Source: Mycoplasma buteonis
Lineage (GTDB): Bacteria; Bacillota_I; Bacilli_A; Mycoplasmatales; Metamycoplasmataceae
DNA: 64,000 bases
Direction of reading: 5' to 3'
Assembly (NCBI RefSeq): GCF_000733865.1
Contig: NZ_JPOK01000004.1
Span: 62,001 to 126,000 of the forward strand
The notes under the pieces are model-generated. The model searched no databases, was not told where the DNA came from, and saw only the letters and a list, made by a program, of their open reading frames with translations. Below are positions 42,197 to 56,931 of this stretch, piece after piece; position 1 is the stretch's first letter; each line of letters starts with the position of its first letter. Position numbers and translations under genes: made by a program.

Positions 42197-43384
42197 TTAA
42201 ACTAATTTATCAAAAATATCATCACCAGTTTCTGATACTGTTGGTACACCAAAGTTACGAGCAACAATATTTCCTAATGTTCCAAGTCCTTGGAAGTTAT
42301 CTAACACTTTAGGTGATTTAAATGATTTAGAGTAAATTGTAGCAGGAAGAAATTCTCTAGTGTGGTTAAATCCTGGATAAAGTGGATCGTTACCATGATC
42401 GCTTGTCATAATTAATAAATCATCATCATTCATAGCATTGATTAATTTACCTAATTTAACATCTAAGTCTGCAATATTTTGTGCGTATCCATGCACATTT
42501 CTTCTGTGACCATAGTGTGAATCAAATTGCACTAAGTTAGTGAAAATAAATTTATTTTCACCAGGTTGACTAGCTAAATCAATTGTAATATCCATTCCAT
42601 TAGCATCACCTGCACTTGGGTAGTGCTTACTAATTCCTTGTCCTACAAAAATATCATTAATTTTACCAACTGAAATGACTTCAACTCCGCTTTTTTGAAG
42701 TTCATTTAAAATCATTTCTCTTGGTTGATTAGCATAGTCATGACGATTGAATGTTCTTGTGTAGTTTCCTTCTTCACCAATGTATGGACGAGCAATAATT
42801 CTTCCTACATTTCATTCGGGTTTGCTTGAACAAATTTCTCTTGCAGCTTTTGCATATTTGTAAAGATTATCAAGTCCTGTTCATTCTTCGTGAGCACAAA
42901 TTTGAAGCACAGAATCCATTGATGTATAAACAATGATTGCTCCTCTGTTTTTTTCTTCATGAGCTAATTCATTAATGATATCTGTTCCTGAAGCAGCTTT
43001 ATTTCCAACAATAGGACGATTATCAAAAGCTTTTGATAATTCATCAATTAATTCTTGTGGAAAACCATTTTCAAAGAAAGTTGGGAAAGGAACTATTGTT
43101 TTAATTCCCATCATTTCTCAGTGTCCTGCAAGGGTATCTTTTGCATTTGAAACTTCTTGCACTTTAGCCATATAAGCAAGTGGTTGTTTTACATGGTAAT
43201 TACCATTTAAAGAAGTAATATTACCAATTCCTAATTTTTTTCATGTATCGATTTTAAATTCTTCAGCCATTGAAGCAGATCTAATTGTATTAGCACCTGC
43301 ATCTCCAAAAGCTTTTTGATCACGATCTGGACCAATTCCAAGACCGTCAGTTACAATCATAAATACACGTTTAAATTTTGCCAT
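42197..43384 (-). CDS. deoB: Phosphopentomutase
   Basis: DeoB interconverts ribose or deoxyribose 1-phosphate and 5-phosphate, linking nucleoside salvage to sugar metabolism. The 395 residues carry the alkaline-phosphatase-fold metal motifs: FMIVTDGLGIGPD at the start, KDTLAGHWEMMG near 90, and IMTSDHGNDPLYPGFNHTRE near 325. Three TGA codons are Trp. The start ATG 43384 follows GGAGAATAA. A 16-base palindrome lies just downstream of the -10 (43403-43418). upp elsewhere in the window uses the same pentose supply through PRPP. Confidence 0.95.
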
Positions 43385-43402
43385 TTATTCTCCATTCTGG
43401 AC

Positions 43403-43428
43403 GTTATCAAATGATAACATCTTATATA
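43403..43428 (-). promoter_or_regulatory. deoB promoter with operator-like palindrome
   Basis: A TATAAG-type -10 (about 43423-43428) is followed by the perfect palindrome GTTATCA-AA-TGATAAC (43403-43418) at about +1 to +20. This is the same layout as at pncB. Confidence 0.5.
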
Positions 43429-43504
43429 TTTTAAATTTTTTGTAATTAATATTGTGTTTAAAATTGATTTTTTTCATAAAACTGGAAAATTTTGTTGAGT
43501 TTTT

Positions 43505-43534
43505 TTCACAATTTTTTTGGTAAAAAAATATAAT
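43505..43534 (+). promoter_or_regulatory. Promoter of the azoreductase gene
   Basis: TTCACA (43505-43510), 18-base spacer, TATAAT (43529-43534). Confidence 0.55.
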
Positions 43535-43578
43535 TGTTAAGAACAAAAAATAAAAAAGTTAATTTTAAGGAGAAAAAA

Positions 43579-44175
43579 ATGAAAAAAATTGTTTTTTTAG
43601 ATGGTAATGTGGTTTCAGATGCAAATTCTTTTTCACATCACTTAATGGATAGCTTCCACCAGGTAGCCACAGCAGATACAAATAATCAAGTTTTAAGATT
43701 TAATTTAAATGAAACAGAACACTCAAAAGTCTTTTTAAACGCTAATACTTTAAAAACTTATTTTCAAGATGTTAATTCAGACAAATGAATTAATTTATTA
43801 AAAGAAACAGATGTTCTAGTATTATCTAGTTCAATGATTAATTTTGGACCTAGTGTAGTTGTTAAGAATTTTTTAGATTCAATTTGTGTTGCTGATAAAA
43901 CTTTCAGTTATAAATATTCTAAAAAAGGTGATGCGATTGGACTTTTAACAAATTTAAAAGTTGTTTTAGTAACATCACAAGGTGCACCACTTGGATGATA
44001 TCCTTTTAACAATAATGAAACCTGACTAAAAGGTGTTTTTGAATTTTTAGGTGCACAAGTTTACCACATCGGAACATATGGTACAAAAGTTGAACCTCTT
44101 AAATCACAAGGAACAAGTAAAGCAAGCGAAGAACAAGTAAAATTATTTTTATCTTTTATTAATGAAAATAAATAA
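43579..44175 (+). CDS. FMN-dependent NADH-azoreductase (flavodoxin-like)
   Basis: AzoR enzymes are FMN-binding oxidoreductases that reduce azo dyes and quinones in the cytosol. The 198 residues start with [20 protein letters not shown], an altered phosphate loop (usually a GSPR or SxxS type), and keep [20 protein letters not shown], the flavin-contact loop [14 protein letters not shown] and the C-terminal helices. Three TGA codons are Trp. ATG 43579 is chosen because AAGGAG lies 8 bases upstream. It forms a single gene with its own terminator. Confidence 0.85.
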
Positions 44176-44199
44176 TTTAAACTCAAAATAAGATTAAAC

Positions 44200-44228
44200 A
44201 TCAGTGCGTATAATGCACTGATTTTTTA
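44200..44228 (+). terminator. Terminator of the azoreductase gene
   Basis: ATCAGTGC / GCACTGAT stem (44200-44207 with 44215-44222) and T-run. Confidence 0.85.
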
Positions 44229-44306
44229 TTACCTTTACTAGCTAATTAATAAATTTGCTTAATATTTTTTAATAGTTTAATTTAATAAATTAATTTTTTC
44301 AGTATT

Positions 44307-44337
44307 AAAAAGCTGACAAATAACTTGCCAACTTTTT
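44307..44337 (-). terminator. Terminator of the 494-aa lipoprotein gene
   Basis: 12-bp stem (44307-44318 with 44326-44337) whose two imperfect positions become G-U pairs only on the minus strand, which fixes the direction. T-run on the minus strand. Confidence 0.75.
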
Positions 44338-44406
44338 ACCTAAATTGTTAATTTTAGAAATTACTAAATCTTAAATTTTAGACACCTTTACTTTTATTTA
44401 ATTAGT

Positions 44407-45891
44407 TTATTTTTTATAGAATTGTTTTAATTGATTAATTAAGTTTTCTTTTAAACCAAAATTGTTAAATAAAGAATTATCAATTACATCTAAAGAATTA
44501 TTTGAAACTGATAAAGCAAAATTTGTTAAATTCATAACATTAGCACTTTGGATAATCTTATCTATATTTGAAAAACTATTTAAAGATCAATTTACAACAA
44601 TATTTAGGTTTTCTAGGTCTGCTTTATAAGGAATAACATACTTTCTAGTTACCTTATAAATTTTCTTAGGTAGCATTTTTACTTCTACATCTGGATAGTA
44701 AATAGCTGGTAAAATACCAATATTTATTTCTGAACCTGATAATCTATTTGCTAACTCTTTAGCTAACTGATCAGGCGTTTTACCACTAAATAAAACTTCA
44801 GGATAAGTTGTATAATCATCATCTACAGGCTTATTAATTTCTAAATTAGAATTATAAAGATACTTAAATTGGTCAAAACTTAAATAATGATTGTTAGGTA
44901 AATTTAGATTTTCTTTTGGTAGATTTTCAGTCGTTAAATCTAAAACCAAAACTTTTTTGTTAGTTTGTGGATTTTTTACTATTTTAATTTCTGTTTGTGT
45001 CTGTTCAAGTTGTGGTGTTTGGTTATTAAGCACATAAAAATCAGCAGTAATTTCAATAAATTTTTTATCATTTTTAGTAATAATATTTTTTTGAATGTTA
45101 GTTGAAATAATTTCATTATTATTCAAAGTATTGATTGAAAAATATGAAAGCTTGTTAATTAACAAGTTTTTTTCTTCGGTACTTAAATTTTCAAAAGTTG
45201 GATATCAAGATAAATAATTTTTAAATGTATTTGCTGTATTTTGTTCTAAAGAAACATCTTTATGAGTTAATAAATAATTTCAAATAGAAATATTTTTGTG
45301 TTTATCTAAAACATTATTATTTTTTAATAAAAAGTAAATTAAATTTTCATTAATACCATTTTTAATTGTTTGTCAATACTCTGAAATAATCTTTTTATCA
45401 GTTATAGTATTTAATTTCTCAATTTGTTTTTCTTTTTTAGCATTTATAAATTCTTTAGTATCTTGATTTAAGTTTTCCTCTTTTGCAACATCAACAGTTT
45501 TTTCATAGCTTACTGTTTCTATCTCTAACTGTGAGTTATTAGCTTTGTTAAATTCTGTTACTAAATAACCTAAAAAATCTATATATCCATTTAAAATATT
45601 TTTATCAACATTATTGTGTCTTGAATTTACTAAATCAAGGACACTAGGTTTGAATGTATTTATAAAAAAGTCCTGACTAGTTTTATTATCAAAATTATTG
45701 ATTTGATTTTTAAGCTCAATAACTTTTTTAAGATTAATATTTTTGTTTATATCACTGATATTAGTATTAAATTCTTTGTTAAATTCAGTTATTTCTTTCT
45801 TTTCTCCTTCACATGAGGAAGCAATAGTTACTATAGGTAATGTAATAATAGGTGAAAATTGAAGAGATTTTTTTATAAATTTCTTTAACAT
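44407..45891 (-). CDS. Surface lipoprotein, 494 aa, unknown function
   Basis: The signal peptide MLKKFIKKSLQFSPIITLPI continues VTIASSC with a lipobox Cys at residue 27, so the mature protein is anchored to the outer face of the membrane. The remainder is polar and Asn/Lys/Glu-rich, helical to about residue 240 and more mixed after, with GKTPDQLAKELANRL near 375. Four TGA codons are Trp. ATG 45891 is preceded by AGAAAAGAGAA. No enzyme motif or family is recognised. It is single, with a terminator below. Confidence 0.8.
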
Positions 45892-46312
45892 GATAGTTCT
45901 CTTTTCTAGTTTGTGTTTAAACTAAATTTCAAGTTCAATTACTTTGAAAGTCAAAATTCTTAAATTGATTTGTTATATATAAATTTTGTCTGATGAATTT
46001 AAAAATTTAACTAATTAAATTGAACCAGTTTTCTGAATTGTAAAATTACTTTTTGTAAAAGTAACAAAAAAGTCGCACTAAAATACGACAAATTAATAGT
46101 CAAATTGATTATAGTTTTGAAAAAACTTCTTGTTTTTGACATAGATACCTTTACATATAAATAATATTCTTTATCAATAAGTTGTTTAACAAAAAGCTAA
46201 GAAAGAATAAAAAATGTTTATTTATTTCAAAATTAAGCAAAATCACTACACATAACCAGTCAAGTTGACATCTTTTCTAGTTAATCTTAGAAAATTATTT
46301 TCATTTTGAAAG
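45892..46312. other. Gene-free stretch upstream of the 494-aa lipoprotein
   Basis: About 420 bases without a coding frame I can support. It holds an inverted repeat TAGTTT-GTGTTT-AAACTA at 45907-45924 in the lipoprotein leader and a perfect 8-bp hairpin TTACTTTT-TGT-AAAAGTAA at 46046-46064. No clear -10 was found close to the lipoprotein start. Confidence 0.5.
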
Positions 46313-46335
46313 TAAAAAACCTTACAAAAGTAAGG
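46313..46335 (-). terminator. Terminator of the permease gene
   Basis: CCTTAC (46320-46325) with GTAAGG (46330-46335), AAAA loop and a minus-strand T-run. Confidence 0.75.
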
Positions 46336-46336
46336 C

Positions 46337-47788
46337 TTATGATTTTTTAAATTTCTTTTGATATAACTTTATAATTTTTGGTGCAATAAACTTATTAGTT
46401 AGTTTTAAAATAAAACCTAAAATTAAAAATCCAAAGTAAATTGAAACTACAACGATTGTGTTAACATTTGGTGCTATTCCATAAATTTGAGGGAAAAAGT
46501 AACTAATTACCATAACTAAAATTAAAATAATAGCTAAAATGTATATAATTTTTTCTCAAATTGGAATTTTTTTAATAATTTTTCTTTTATCTAAAACAAA
46601 GGCACTAATAAATGAACATAAATCCTCTACAAGTAAACCTAGCGAGCTACCTAAAATAGCAGTTTCAAAGAAATTATCCATTTGTTCTTGGGTTTGGTTA
46701 CCTAAGAAAATATTTAAAAGTCAAAATAATACTAAAGTAGCAAGTGTAATTCCGGTTGTAAATCAAATCGCATTTCTAAATTCGCCTTTAGTATTGCGTT
46801 TAGTTAAGCTACTAAATAAATGACCATCTTCACACATTGGAACTAATTTTCTGGCTGTAGAAACGCTAATAGTAATTTTTGCTGTAACATCATTTGCTAA
46901 ATATCCCATGATAAATAATATACTTCCAAAAACTAAAAATACACTATAAATACCAATTAATCCCTGCTTAGTTTTGACAACATCAAATCCAAGCAAGAGA
47001 GTAAATGTGACGAAATAAAATGTAATAACAAAAGCAAAAGAAATTAAAAGTATTTTTCGAAAGTTTTTAAATTTAACATCTTTTGCCATAGCCGAAACAT
47101 CTTCAGTTCCCGCAAAAGCATACACAAATAATAAAGCGTTTGCAAAAATTAACTGAGCATTAATTTTACCAATTTCGTGTGATTTAAATTGCATTAAATT
47201 CGCACTATATTGTGGTGTTGAAATAACTGAATAAACTAAAATTCCAATACCAAGTAAAACTGTAAATCATTTAATTGAACTCGTAATTAAAATTATCTTC
47301 TTGTTTGTTTTTAAACCAATTGTTGATAAGAAAATTAAAAAGACAAAAAATAAAAGAGATAAAACGCGAATTACTCAGACATAAACATTGTAATTTTCAA
47401 TGTTTTTATCAATTAAACTAATAATGGTACTGGCAAGAAATAATGGAGAAACTGATGATAAAATTGGTGCTTGTAAAAACTGGTTTCAACCTACAAAAAA
47501 TGAAAAATAACGAGCTACTTTTGCTTGCAGTGGTGTTAAATTACCATCATTAATGTGTTTGGCAAAAGTGTAACTTCCGCCATAGTGTTCTTTAAAATTA
47601 TTAGCTAATCTTGAAAATAATAGTGAAACTGCAAAAATCACAAAACCAGCTAAAGCAATAATTAAATAGCTTCAATAGTTAAAAAGAACAAGAGAACCAA
47701 TGGTTGTTAAAAATCCTACACCCACTACATAATTAATTGTAAAAAAGGTGAAGGATTTTTCTGTAAAGTGTTTTTCGTTTTGAGACAA
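46337..47788 (-). CDS. APC family amino-acid permease
   Basis: This is a membrane transporter for amino acids or related solutes. The 483 residues form 12 or so TM segments with family features: YVVGVGFLTTIGSLVLF in TM1 (the unwound G-x-G region), FANALLFVYAFAGTEDVSAM in TM6 and MGYLANDVTAKITISVSTAR in TM8. The substrate cannot be set. The only start near the family's N-terminus is TTG 47788 (MSQNEKHF), which lies two bases from the lon stop with AGAGAAAAAA upstream. Six or more TGA codons are Trp. It is the last gene of the leuS-lon-permease run. Confidence 0.87.
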
Positions 47789-47789
47789 C

Positions 47790-50510
47790 TTATTTTTTCT
47801 CTTCGCAAGCTGTAGTTATTACTTCTTGCGGTTTTTTACCTAAAAAGATAAAATCAAAAATTTCTTTATATTCTTTAACAGGAATATAAGTTAAAGAACA
47901 TTTAATTTCATTTGGTATCTCTTGTATATTTTTTGCATTTCCTGCAGGTATAAAAATATATTTCAGTCCTTTTTGACTAGCAGCAAATGATTTTTCTTTT
48001 AACCCACCAATTTCTAATACTTTTCCACGTAAAGTAATTTCACCAGTCATACCAATTTCATGTGGCACTGCACGGTTACTTAATGCAGAAATTAAAGCAG
48101 TAGTAAAGGTTACACCAGCACTAGGTCCATCTTTTGGTACTGCTCCTTCTGGTACGTGAATATGAATTGTATTTTCTTCAAAATCAAAGTCCGAAATTCC
48201 GAATTCTTCAGCATTAGATTTAACATATGATAAAGCGATTTGGGCTGATTCTTGCATAACTTCTTTTAGTGAACCAGTTAATTTAATATCTGATTTTCCT
48301 TTAAAAGTATTAACTTCAATTTGCAGTGTGCTTCCACCGTATGAAGTATAAGCTAGTCCATTGACAATCCCTGGTAAGTTTACCTCTGTTTGAGTTTCTT
48401 CTTTAAATTGAATTACACCAAGATACTCAGTAACTTGTTCAATTGTAATTGGGTTAGCTTTCAGCTTTTTATTTTCCATCAGTTTAACAACAATTTTACG
48501 TGCAATTTTGTCAAGTAAACGTTTTAGACCACGAACTCCAGCTTCACGTGTGTAATGTTTGATAATATATTCTAATGTTTCATCAGAAACTTGGAAATAT
48601 TTTTTATCAAGTGCTGTTTGTTCAACCACTTTTGGAATAAGGTGTTTACGTGCAATATTAACTTTTTCACTTAAAGTATATGAAGAAAGCTCAATAATTT
48701 CAACACGGTCTAATAACGGTTCAGGAATATATTCATAGTAATTAGCTGTTGCAATAAAAATTGCTTTAGATAAATCATATTCATGTTCAAGATAGTGATC
48801 TTGGAAACGAATATTTTGCTCTGGATCTAAAACTTCAAGCATCGCACTAGCTGGATCACCTTTCATATCTGATTTCATTTTATCAATTTCATCAAGTAAA
48901 ATGACAGGGTTTGAAACACCAGCTTGATTAATTCCTTTGATAATTTTTCCTGGCATAGCTCCTACATAAGTACGTCTATGCCCACGAATTTCGCTTTCAT
49001 CATGTACTCCACCAAGTGAAACTTTAATAAATTTACGGTTTAAAGCTTCAGCAATTGCTTTTGACAGTGATGTTTTTCCTGTCCCTGGAGGACCTACTAA
49101 TGCAATAATTGGAACATTATTAAAAGTACGTTTTTTAGCTTCTTCACCTTCTTTGAATAAGTTTAAATCGATTTGATAATGTTCGTCAATATTAATTAAT
49201 TTTTTATCATCTGAATTTTTAGTTTTTAATTTTTGATTAATAATAACAGCTAAATATTCAATAATTCTTTCTTTAGCCTTATCTAATCCATAATGATTTT
49301 CATCTAGTACTTTACGTACTCTTTTCATATCGAGATATTCTTTTTCCGTTTTTCTTCAAGGAAGTTTTTTCATAATATCGATATATGTTTTTGCAAGTGT
49401 TGCTTCCGGTGAAGCTTGCATCATTTCTGAAACTCTTTTTGTTTCTGAATCAATAACTTTTTGAACTGATTTAGGATACATTTGACTTAATTTTGGATCA
49501 CGAATAGTTAATGCATATTCATCTTCTTCATTTGGAGAAGCATTCATTTCTTCCAGTTTATTTTGAATAGCACGCATTTTTTCACGGAGCATAAACTCTT
49601 TTTGTTGCTCTGTTAATTTTTGATTCATATCTTCATTAAGATCTTGATCAAGTTGTAACATAGTTGTGAAAAATTCAACTACACTTCCTAAAATATCTTC
49701 ATAACTTAAGAAAGTCATGCCACCAAAAATTTTGTCATCTTTTTTAGTAACTACTCTTGAATCAAAAAGTGAGATTAATGTCGCAATATGTACACCAAGA
49801 GCTTTTGCACTACTTTGATAATCCAAGTGGTGTGGTTCAAATCTTTTGATTAAATCAATAACAGTATCATAAGTAAATGGACGTTTTGAGACTGGGTTTT
49901 GTAAAAAGATTGTATCTTGCGGCTTAATAAGTCTGTTTTCATCAGTAAGCTTAAAAATATTTGTTGCTAATAAATCATATAAACCACGAAGTGAAGTTAA
50001 TGGATTTTGCTCTGATACTAAATCTTCTAAACTATCAGTTACTTCCATCGCAAGGAAGAATCAATCATATTTGTTACCGTATTCGTTAACAAAATGTTCA
50101 ACATTTTCTTCATCTTTTAATCATGGATTAAGCTTATAATTGGTTTCTAAATCTAATTCAATCATTCTTTTATCTGGAAGAATTTGAACTCTTTTAGTCA
50201 CACGATAAGCTAAAATGTATCTATCATCTGTATCTTTTTCCAAACTAAGTGGTTCAATTAAAATAGCATAATTACTTTTTAATTTAAATTGTTTTTCATT
50301 ATGTTCTTCAACAAAATAAAAAACAAATCTAAAAAGTGATAAATCACCATTATTACGAGCACCAAAATCTTCAATTAGTTTACCTAGCTTGAGGTTATCA
50401 CCTTCTAGTGTAGTAATTGATAACGCACCTGGAAAAGCTGCATACTTATAGTAAACAGGGATTCCAAGGTGTCAAAGTACTTTGCTTGTTTTTTCTGCTT
50501 TTTTTGACAT
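47790..50510 (-). CDS. lon: ATP-dependent protease Lon
   Basis: Lon degrades misfolded and regulatory proteins. The 906 residues contain a substrate-binding N-domain (to about 330), a coiled coil, the AAA+ module with Walker [18 protein letters not shown] and Walker [10 protein letters not shown], and the C-terminal protease with the catalytic Ser in [15 protein letters not shown] and the Lys about 43 residues later. The N-domain is a little longer than in E. coli (784 residues). Several TGA codons are Trp. The leuS TAG stop is part of TAGGAG, the lon ribosome-binding site, so the two genes are closely coupled. Confidence 0.97.
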
Positions 50511-50519
50511 AAATTACTC

Positions 50520-52865
<2,346 letters not shown>

Positions 52866-52873
52866 GATTTCTC

Positions 52874-53599
52874 CTAATATTTGTGTAATGAAATGCGTAT
52901 ACTGCTGTTTTTGAAAAACATAGTTTTAAATTCAAATAGCATAACCAAATTAGTTACTACTATATTAAAAATAAAATTTGAGAGGTTAAAAACTAAATAA
53001 AAACTAAAACTTGCCCAAAAATATGATTTTATGCCGAAAAATAAACTACTAAGGTTTTTTGATTCATAAAATTCTTGAACTTTTGTTAGATTAAAAGTGA
53101 GCTCTGGAAATAAATTTAAAATTTTAAAATAAATTGAATTAGTAAAAAAAGTATTAAGCAAAGCTAAAAATAAGCTAGTAATTAGCATAGCCACGAATAA
53201 AGCAAAATTTCATTTCAAAGCTTCGGATAAAATTCTGTTTTTAGTTAAACTTTTACGTGCATTAACTGTTAGCATCTTCTTAAATCCAAGACTAGCTAGA
53301 TAAAAGAAAAAGACAAAAAGTAATTGAGCAATTAAGACTAAAACATTACCTAAAATGGTAAGTAATATAAAACCTGATTGCTTAAATAAAATCATTAAAA
53401 TCGTTTTTAAAAAAATCAAAAACAAAACGTATTTGTAGCCAGCTAAATAAAAAAAGAACAAAACAATAACTAATGATAAGTTAAAACTCAAAAAACTAAA
53501 TTTTAAAAAAGAACTTCCAGCTTCAATAATCATTGATAAAGCTAGCAAAAGAGCAGTTAGTACAATTCAGTACGAACTGAGTTTTTTATTTTGTTCCAA
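52874..53599 (-). CDS. ECF-type membrane protein (MPN527-like), unknown substrate
   Basis: The 241 residues form about six TM segments beginning MEQNKKLSSYWIVLTALLLALSMIIE. The start ALSMIIEAGSSFLKF with its hydrophobic block and small-residue loop resembles ECF S components annotated in mycoplasmas as MPN527-like. No ATG starts the family region. The start is TTG 53599, 9 bases after AGGAGA inside the end of upp, so the genes overlap by 14 bases. The stop TAG leads into the leuS ribosome-binding site. Three TGA codons are Trp. The pairing with upp suggests a nucleobase or nucleoside substrate, which is only inference. Confidence 0.65.
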
Positions 53600-54212
53600 A
53601 AATTCTGTCTCCTGCGTCACCAAGACCAGGTTCAATGTATCCTTTACTGTTAAGTTTAGAATCAAGTGAAGCAAGATAAATTTTAAAATCTTTTCCGAAT
53701 TCAGATTCGATTTTATCAACTCCATTTTGTACACCAACAAGACAAACTAATTGAATGTTAGTAAAACCTTCTTTACGTAAAGAATGAATTGCATCAGCTG
53801 CAGAATTACCAGTAGCAAGCATCGGATCAACAACAACAATTAGTGAATCCTTTGCAACTTGTGGCATTTTGAAAAAATAAGGAACTGGTTCTAGTGTTTC
53901 TTCATTACGGTACATTCCGATGTGTCCAACACGAGCTTGTGGTACTAAATTTAAAATTCCTTCAACCATACCTAAACCAGCTCTTAAAATTGGCACTAAA
54001 ACAATCTCTTTACTAAAAGCTTTACCTAAAAATTTTTGATTTAAAGGAGTAGTGATTTCACTGTCTAAACATTGGTAATCTCTTAAAATTTCGTACACCA
54101 TTAATGATGCAATTTCATTTAAATTGTTGCGAAAAGCTAAGTGATCTGTATCTTTATCACGCATTTTTGTCAGTTTAATTTGAATTAATGGGTGATCAAT
54201 AATTTTAAGCAT
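53586..54212 (-). CDS. upp: Uracil phosphoribosyltransferase
   Basis: Upp makes UMP from uracil and PRPP in pyrimidine salvage. The 208 residues start MLKIIDHPLIQIKLTKMRDK and carry the PRPP-binding VVVDPMLATGNSAADAI and the uracil-site end GYIEPGLGDAGDRIFGTK. ATG 54212 has GGAGGT upstream. A membrane protein gene overlaps its tail. ptsG lies upstream, separated by a terminator. Confidence 0.97.
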   Translation of the reverse strand: MLKIIDHPLIQIKLTKMRDKDTDHLAFRNNLNEIASLMVYEILRDYQCLDSEITTPLNQKFLGKAFSKEIVLVPILRAGLGMVEGILNLVPQARVGHIGMYRNEETLEPVPYFFKMPQVAKDSLIVVVDPMLATGNSAADAIHSLRKEGFTNIQLVCLVGVQNGVDKIESEFGKDFKIYLASLDSKLNSKGYIEPGLGDAGDRIFGTK

Positions 54213-54328
54213 TGTACCTCCGTTTTATTTATAAGATATATTTATGTTTTATATTATATTAAATAAATTGTTAATTTTTACAGCTTTTTTAAAGTAATTA
54301 AATTAATAAAATTTTAGGAAAAAACAAC

Positions 54329-54357
54329 AAAAAATACCAGAAAAACTGGTATTTTTT
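54329..54357. terminator. ptsG terminator
   Basis: AAAATACCAG (54331-54340) with CTGGTATTTT (54346-54355), AAAAA loop and T-runs on both strands. Confidence 0.85.
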
Positions 54358-54366
54358 AGGAAATTA

Positions 54367-56931
54367 TTATTTAACTTCACCAACAAGTGTTGTTGTTGAA
54401 TCAGCATTAAAACTGCTGTTTGTAAAGCTGAATCTGTTGTGTTTTCCTTCGTTTAAGACAACACAAATAGCGTCAGTAATTAAACCTTTTGATTTTAATA
54501 ACTCTAAGTCAACTTCAGCAACAGGTTGTCCAGCTGTTACTTTGTCTCCTTGTGCTACTAATGATTTAAATCCTTCACCTTGAAGTCCAACAGTGTCAAT
54601 TCCAATGTGAATTAGAAGTTGTACACCATCTTTAGTTGTAATTCCGTATGCATGTTTTGAAGGGAAAACAAGTGTTACTTCACCATCAACTGGTGAGTAA
54701 ACATTTCCTACTTTTTCTGATGAAAATTTAACAGCAAATCCATCACCCATTGCTTTAGATGAAAATACTTGATCTTCAACTTCAGCAATTGGAATAATTT
54801 TTCCACGTGCAACTGTGTTAAGTTGAACTGGATTTACTAATTCTTGGTAATCATCTTCCATAGCTTCATGAACTGCTTCGATTGTTTCTGTTTCAGTTCT
54901 TGATAATAACTCTGGATTTTTAGCTAATGCAGAAGCAATAGCATCTCTATTTTTGTTAATTGAAGCATTGATTTGTTCAGCTTCTGTACCAAAAATAGCT
55001 TGTACGTGGTTTTCTCCAACAAATTGTACACCGTAAGCTCCAGCAGCTTTAAGACCATCAACGCTAACTTTTGATTTATCTTTAACGTCGTATCTTAAAC
55101 GTGAAGCACAGTTGTTAAATGCTGTAATGTTATCAACACCACCCATAGCAGCAACAATATCTAATGATTTTTGATCAACACCTTCAACAGAACTTTTTGA
55201 ATCTTTAGCTGCTCTAACGTCAGCTTTTGTAAATAATTTAGTGTTTCCACCTCTACCTGGTGTATCAAGGTTTTTTCATTTGATAAATCAGTAGAAGAAT
55301 CCAAAGTAGATAATTGCGTATGCAGGACCAACTACTAATGGTCATCAGAAGTGTGTTCCTTTTTGTACGTTAATTGCTCCGTAGATCACCATATCAAGTG
55401 CTCCACCTGAGAAAGCCATAGGAATGTGTGTTCCTAATAAGTTTGCTACAAGGAATGATGTAGCAGCCATAAATGCGTGGAATCCTCAGAATAAGAATGG
55501 TGATAAGAATAAGAATGTAAATTCAATTGGTTCAGTAACTCCAGTAATAAATGAAGTAGTTGCAGCAGGAATAACTGTTCCAAGTGTTACTTTTCTATTT
55601 TCTTTTGGTGCAGCAAAAACCATCGCTACAGCAGCAGCTGGTAAACCAAACATCATGATTGAGAATTTACCATCCATAAATCTTCCTACTCTAATTCCTA
55701 AGTAATCAGAAATAAAAGCAAAAAGAGGAATTCCGTAAATATCATTTTTCTCAAATGAAATTAATCTAAGTGACATTGTTGAGTCACCTTTTAATTTGTC
55801 AGCATTTTCAGCAACAAATTTTTGGAATGCAAGGAAGTTCCCTGATTCTAATAATTCATTAACTTGTGCTTGTGTAAATCCGTAGAATAATTCGTTTGAA
55901 TTATTAGCAGCAGCAAATTCAGTAGCTGCTTTTGTGAATGTATTTAATGATGCTTCAACATCACCACCAACTTCAGTATATCAAAGTGGTGCGTAAAATA
56001 CGTGGTGTAATCCAAATGGAATAAGTGATCTTTCGATGTAACCGAAAACAAATGAATCAACGTATTTAGCTGAACCAAGAGCTGTACCAATTTTGTTAAG
56101 TGCAACTCCAACTCATGGTCAGAAGATTAAGAATAAAATAGCTAATGCAGCCATTGCAGGGATGGCAGCGATAGCAACGAATCTTTTTCCTCCAAAGAAT
56201 GAGATTGCAGCAGGTAATTTAATTGTATGCAATTCGTTGTATAAATATTGCATTACAAGTCCAACAACAATACCTCCAAAAACAGATGTTTGTAATGAAG
56301 TGATTCCCATTGTTGAACCAACTAATTTAAGTAATGATTCAGGATTTCTTCCTGCACCACCAAATAAAACAGTATATCCGGTAAGATGTTTTTGTACGAT
56401 AATACCGTTATTAGCTACTCATGCATCAACAGCTTCAGTTTTTTCTTTTTTATCAACAATTGAAGTAATACTGTCAGGCAATGAAATTGAATTTCATGCA
56501 GGTTTGTTACCTTCTGATGTAACTAATTGTAAATATTCTGTACTTTCAACTGGTTTAATGAAAACTTGTTGAATTAATAAGAATACAACATAACCGATTA
56601 AAGTTGCGAAAACAGCAACTCCAGCTTCATCAGTAAAGGCGATAACAAAAGCTACCGCAAATAGTAATGGTAAAATGTAGAATACAGAGTTACCAAGTTG
56701 TTCGATAAAGCTTCCGAATGTTTTAAGCCCTGCTAAATCACCAGCATTTGATGAAATAGCAGCACCAACACCTAGGAATAATCCGGCAATAGCCATAACT
56801 GAAATAGGTAACATAAATGCACCTGAAATCTTAGATAAGATTTTTCTAGCTTTACCTGAACCACTATTGTTTTTTGACTTAGTTTTTTTATTAAATTTAC
56901 TAAAAAAACTTGTTTTTAATAATGAGCTCAT
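54367..56931 (-). CDS. ptsG: PTS glucose transporter subunit IICBA
   Basis: The enzyme takes up glucose and phosphorylates it. The 854 residues are fused in the order IIC (about ten TM segments, with [16 protein letters not shown] and the family-specific [13 protein letters not shown]), IIB with active Cys in [12 protein letters not shown] (about residue 615) and IIA with the His site [18 protein letters not shown] (about residue 782). There are extra loops in IIC compared with E. coli PtsG, and it carries its own IIA, as in Bacillus. Eight or so TGA codons are Trp. GGAGACT precedes ATG 56931. The upstream region has repeats that may be regulatory. Confidence 0.96.

Noticed and set aside
43534-43578. 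Extended start of the azoreductase
   Set aside because: The extra residues lie in the ribosome-binding region AAGGAG; the family begins at MKKIVF.
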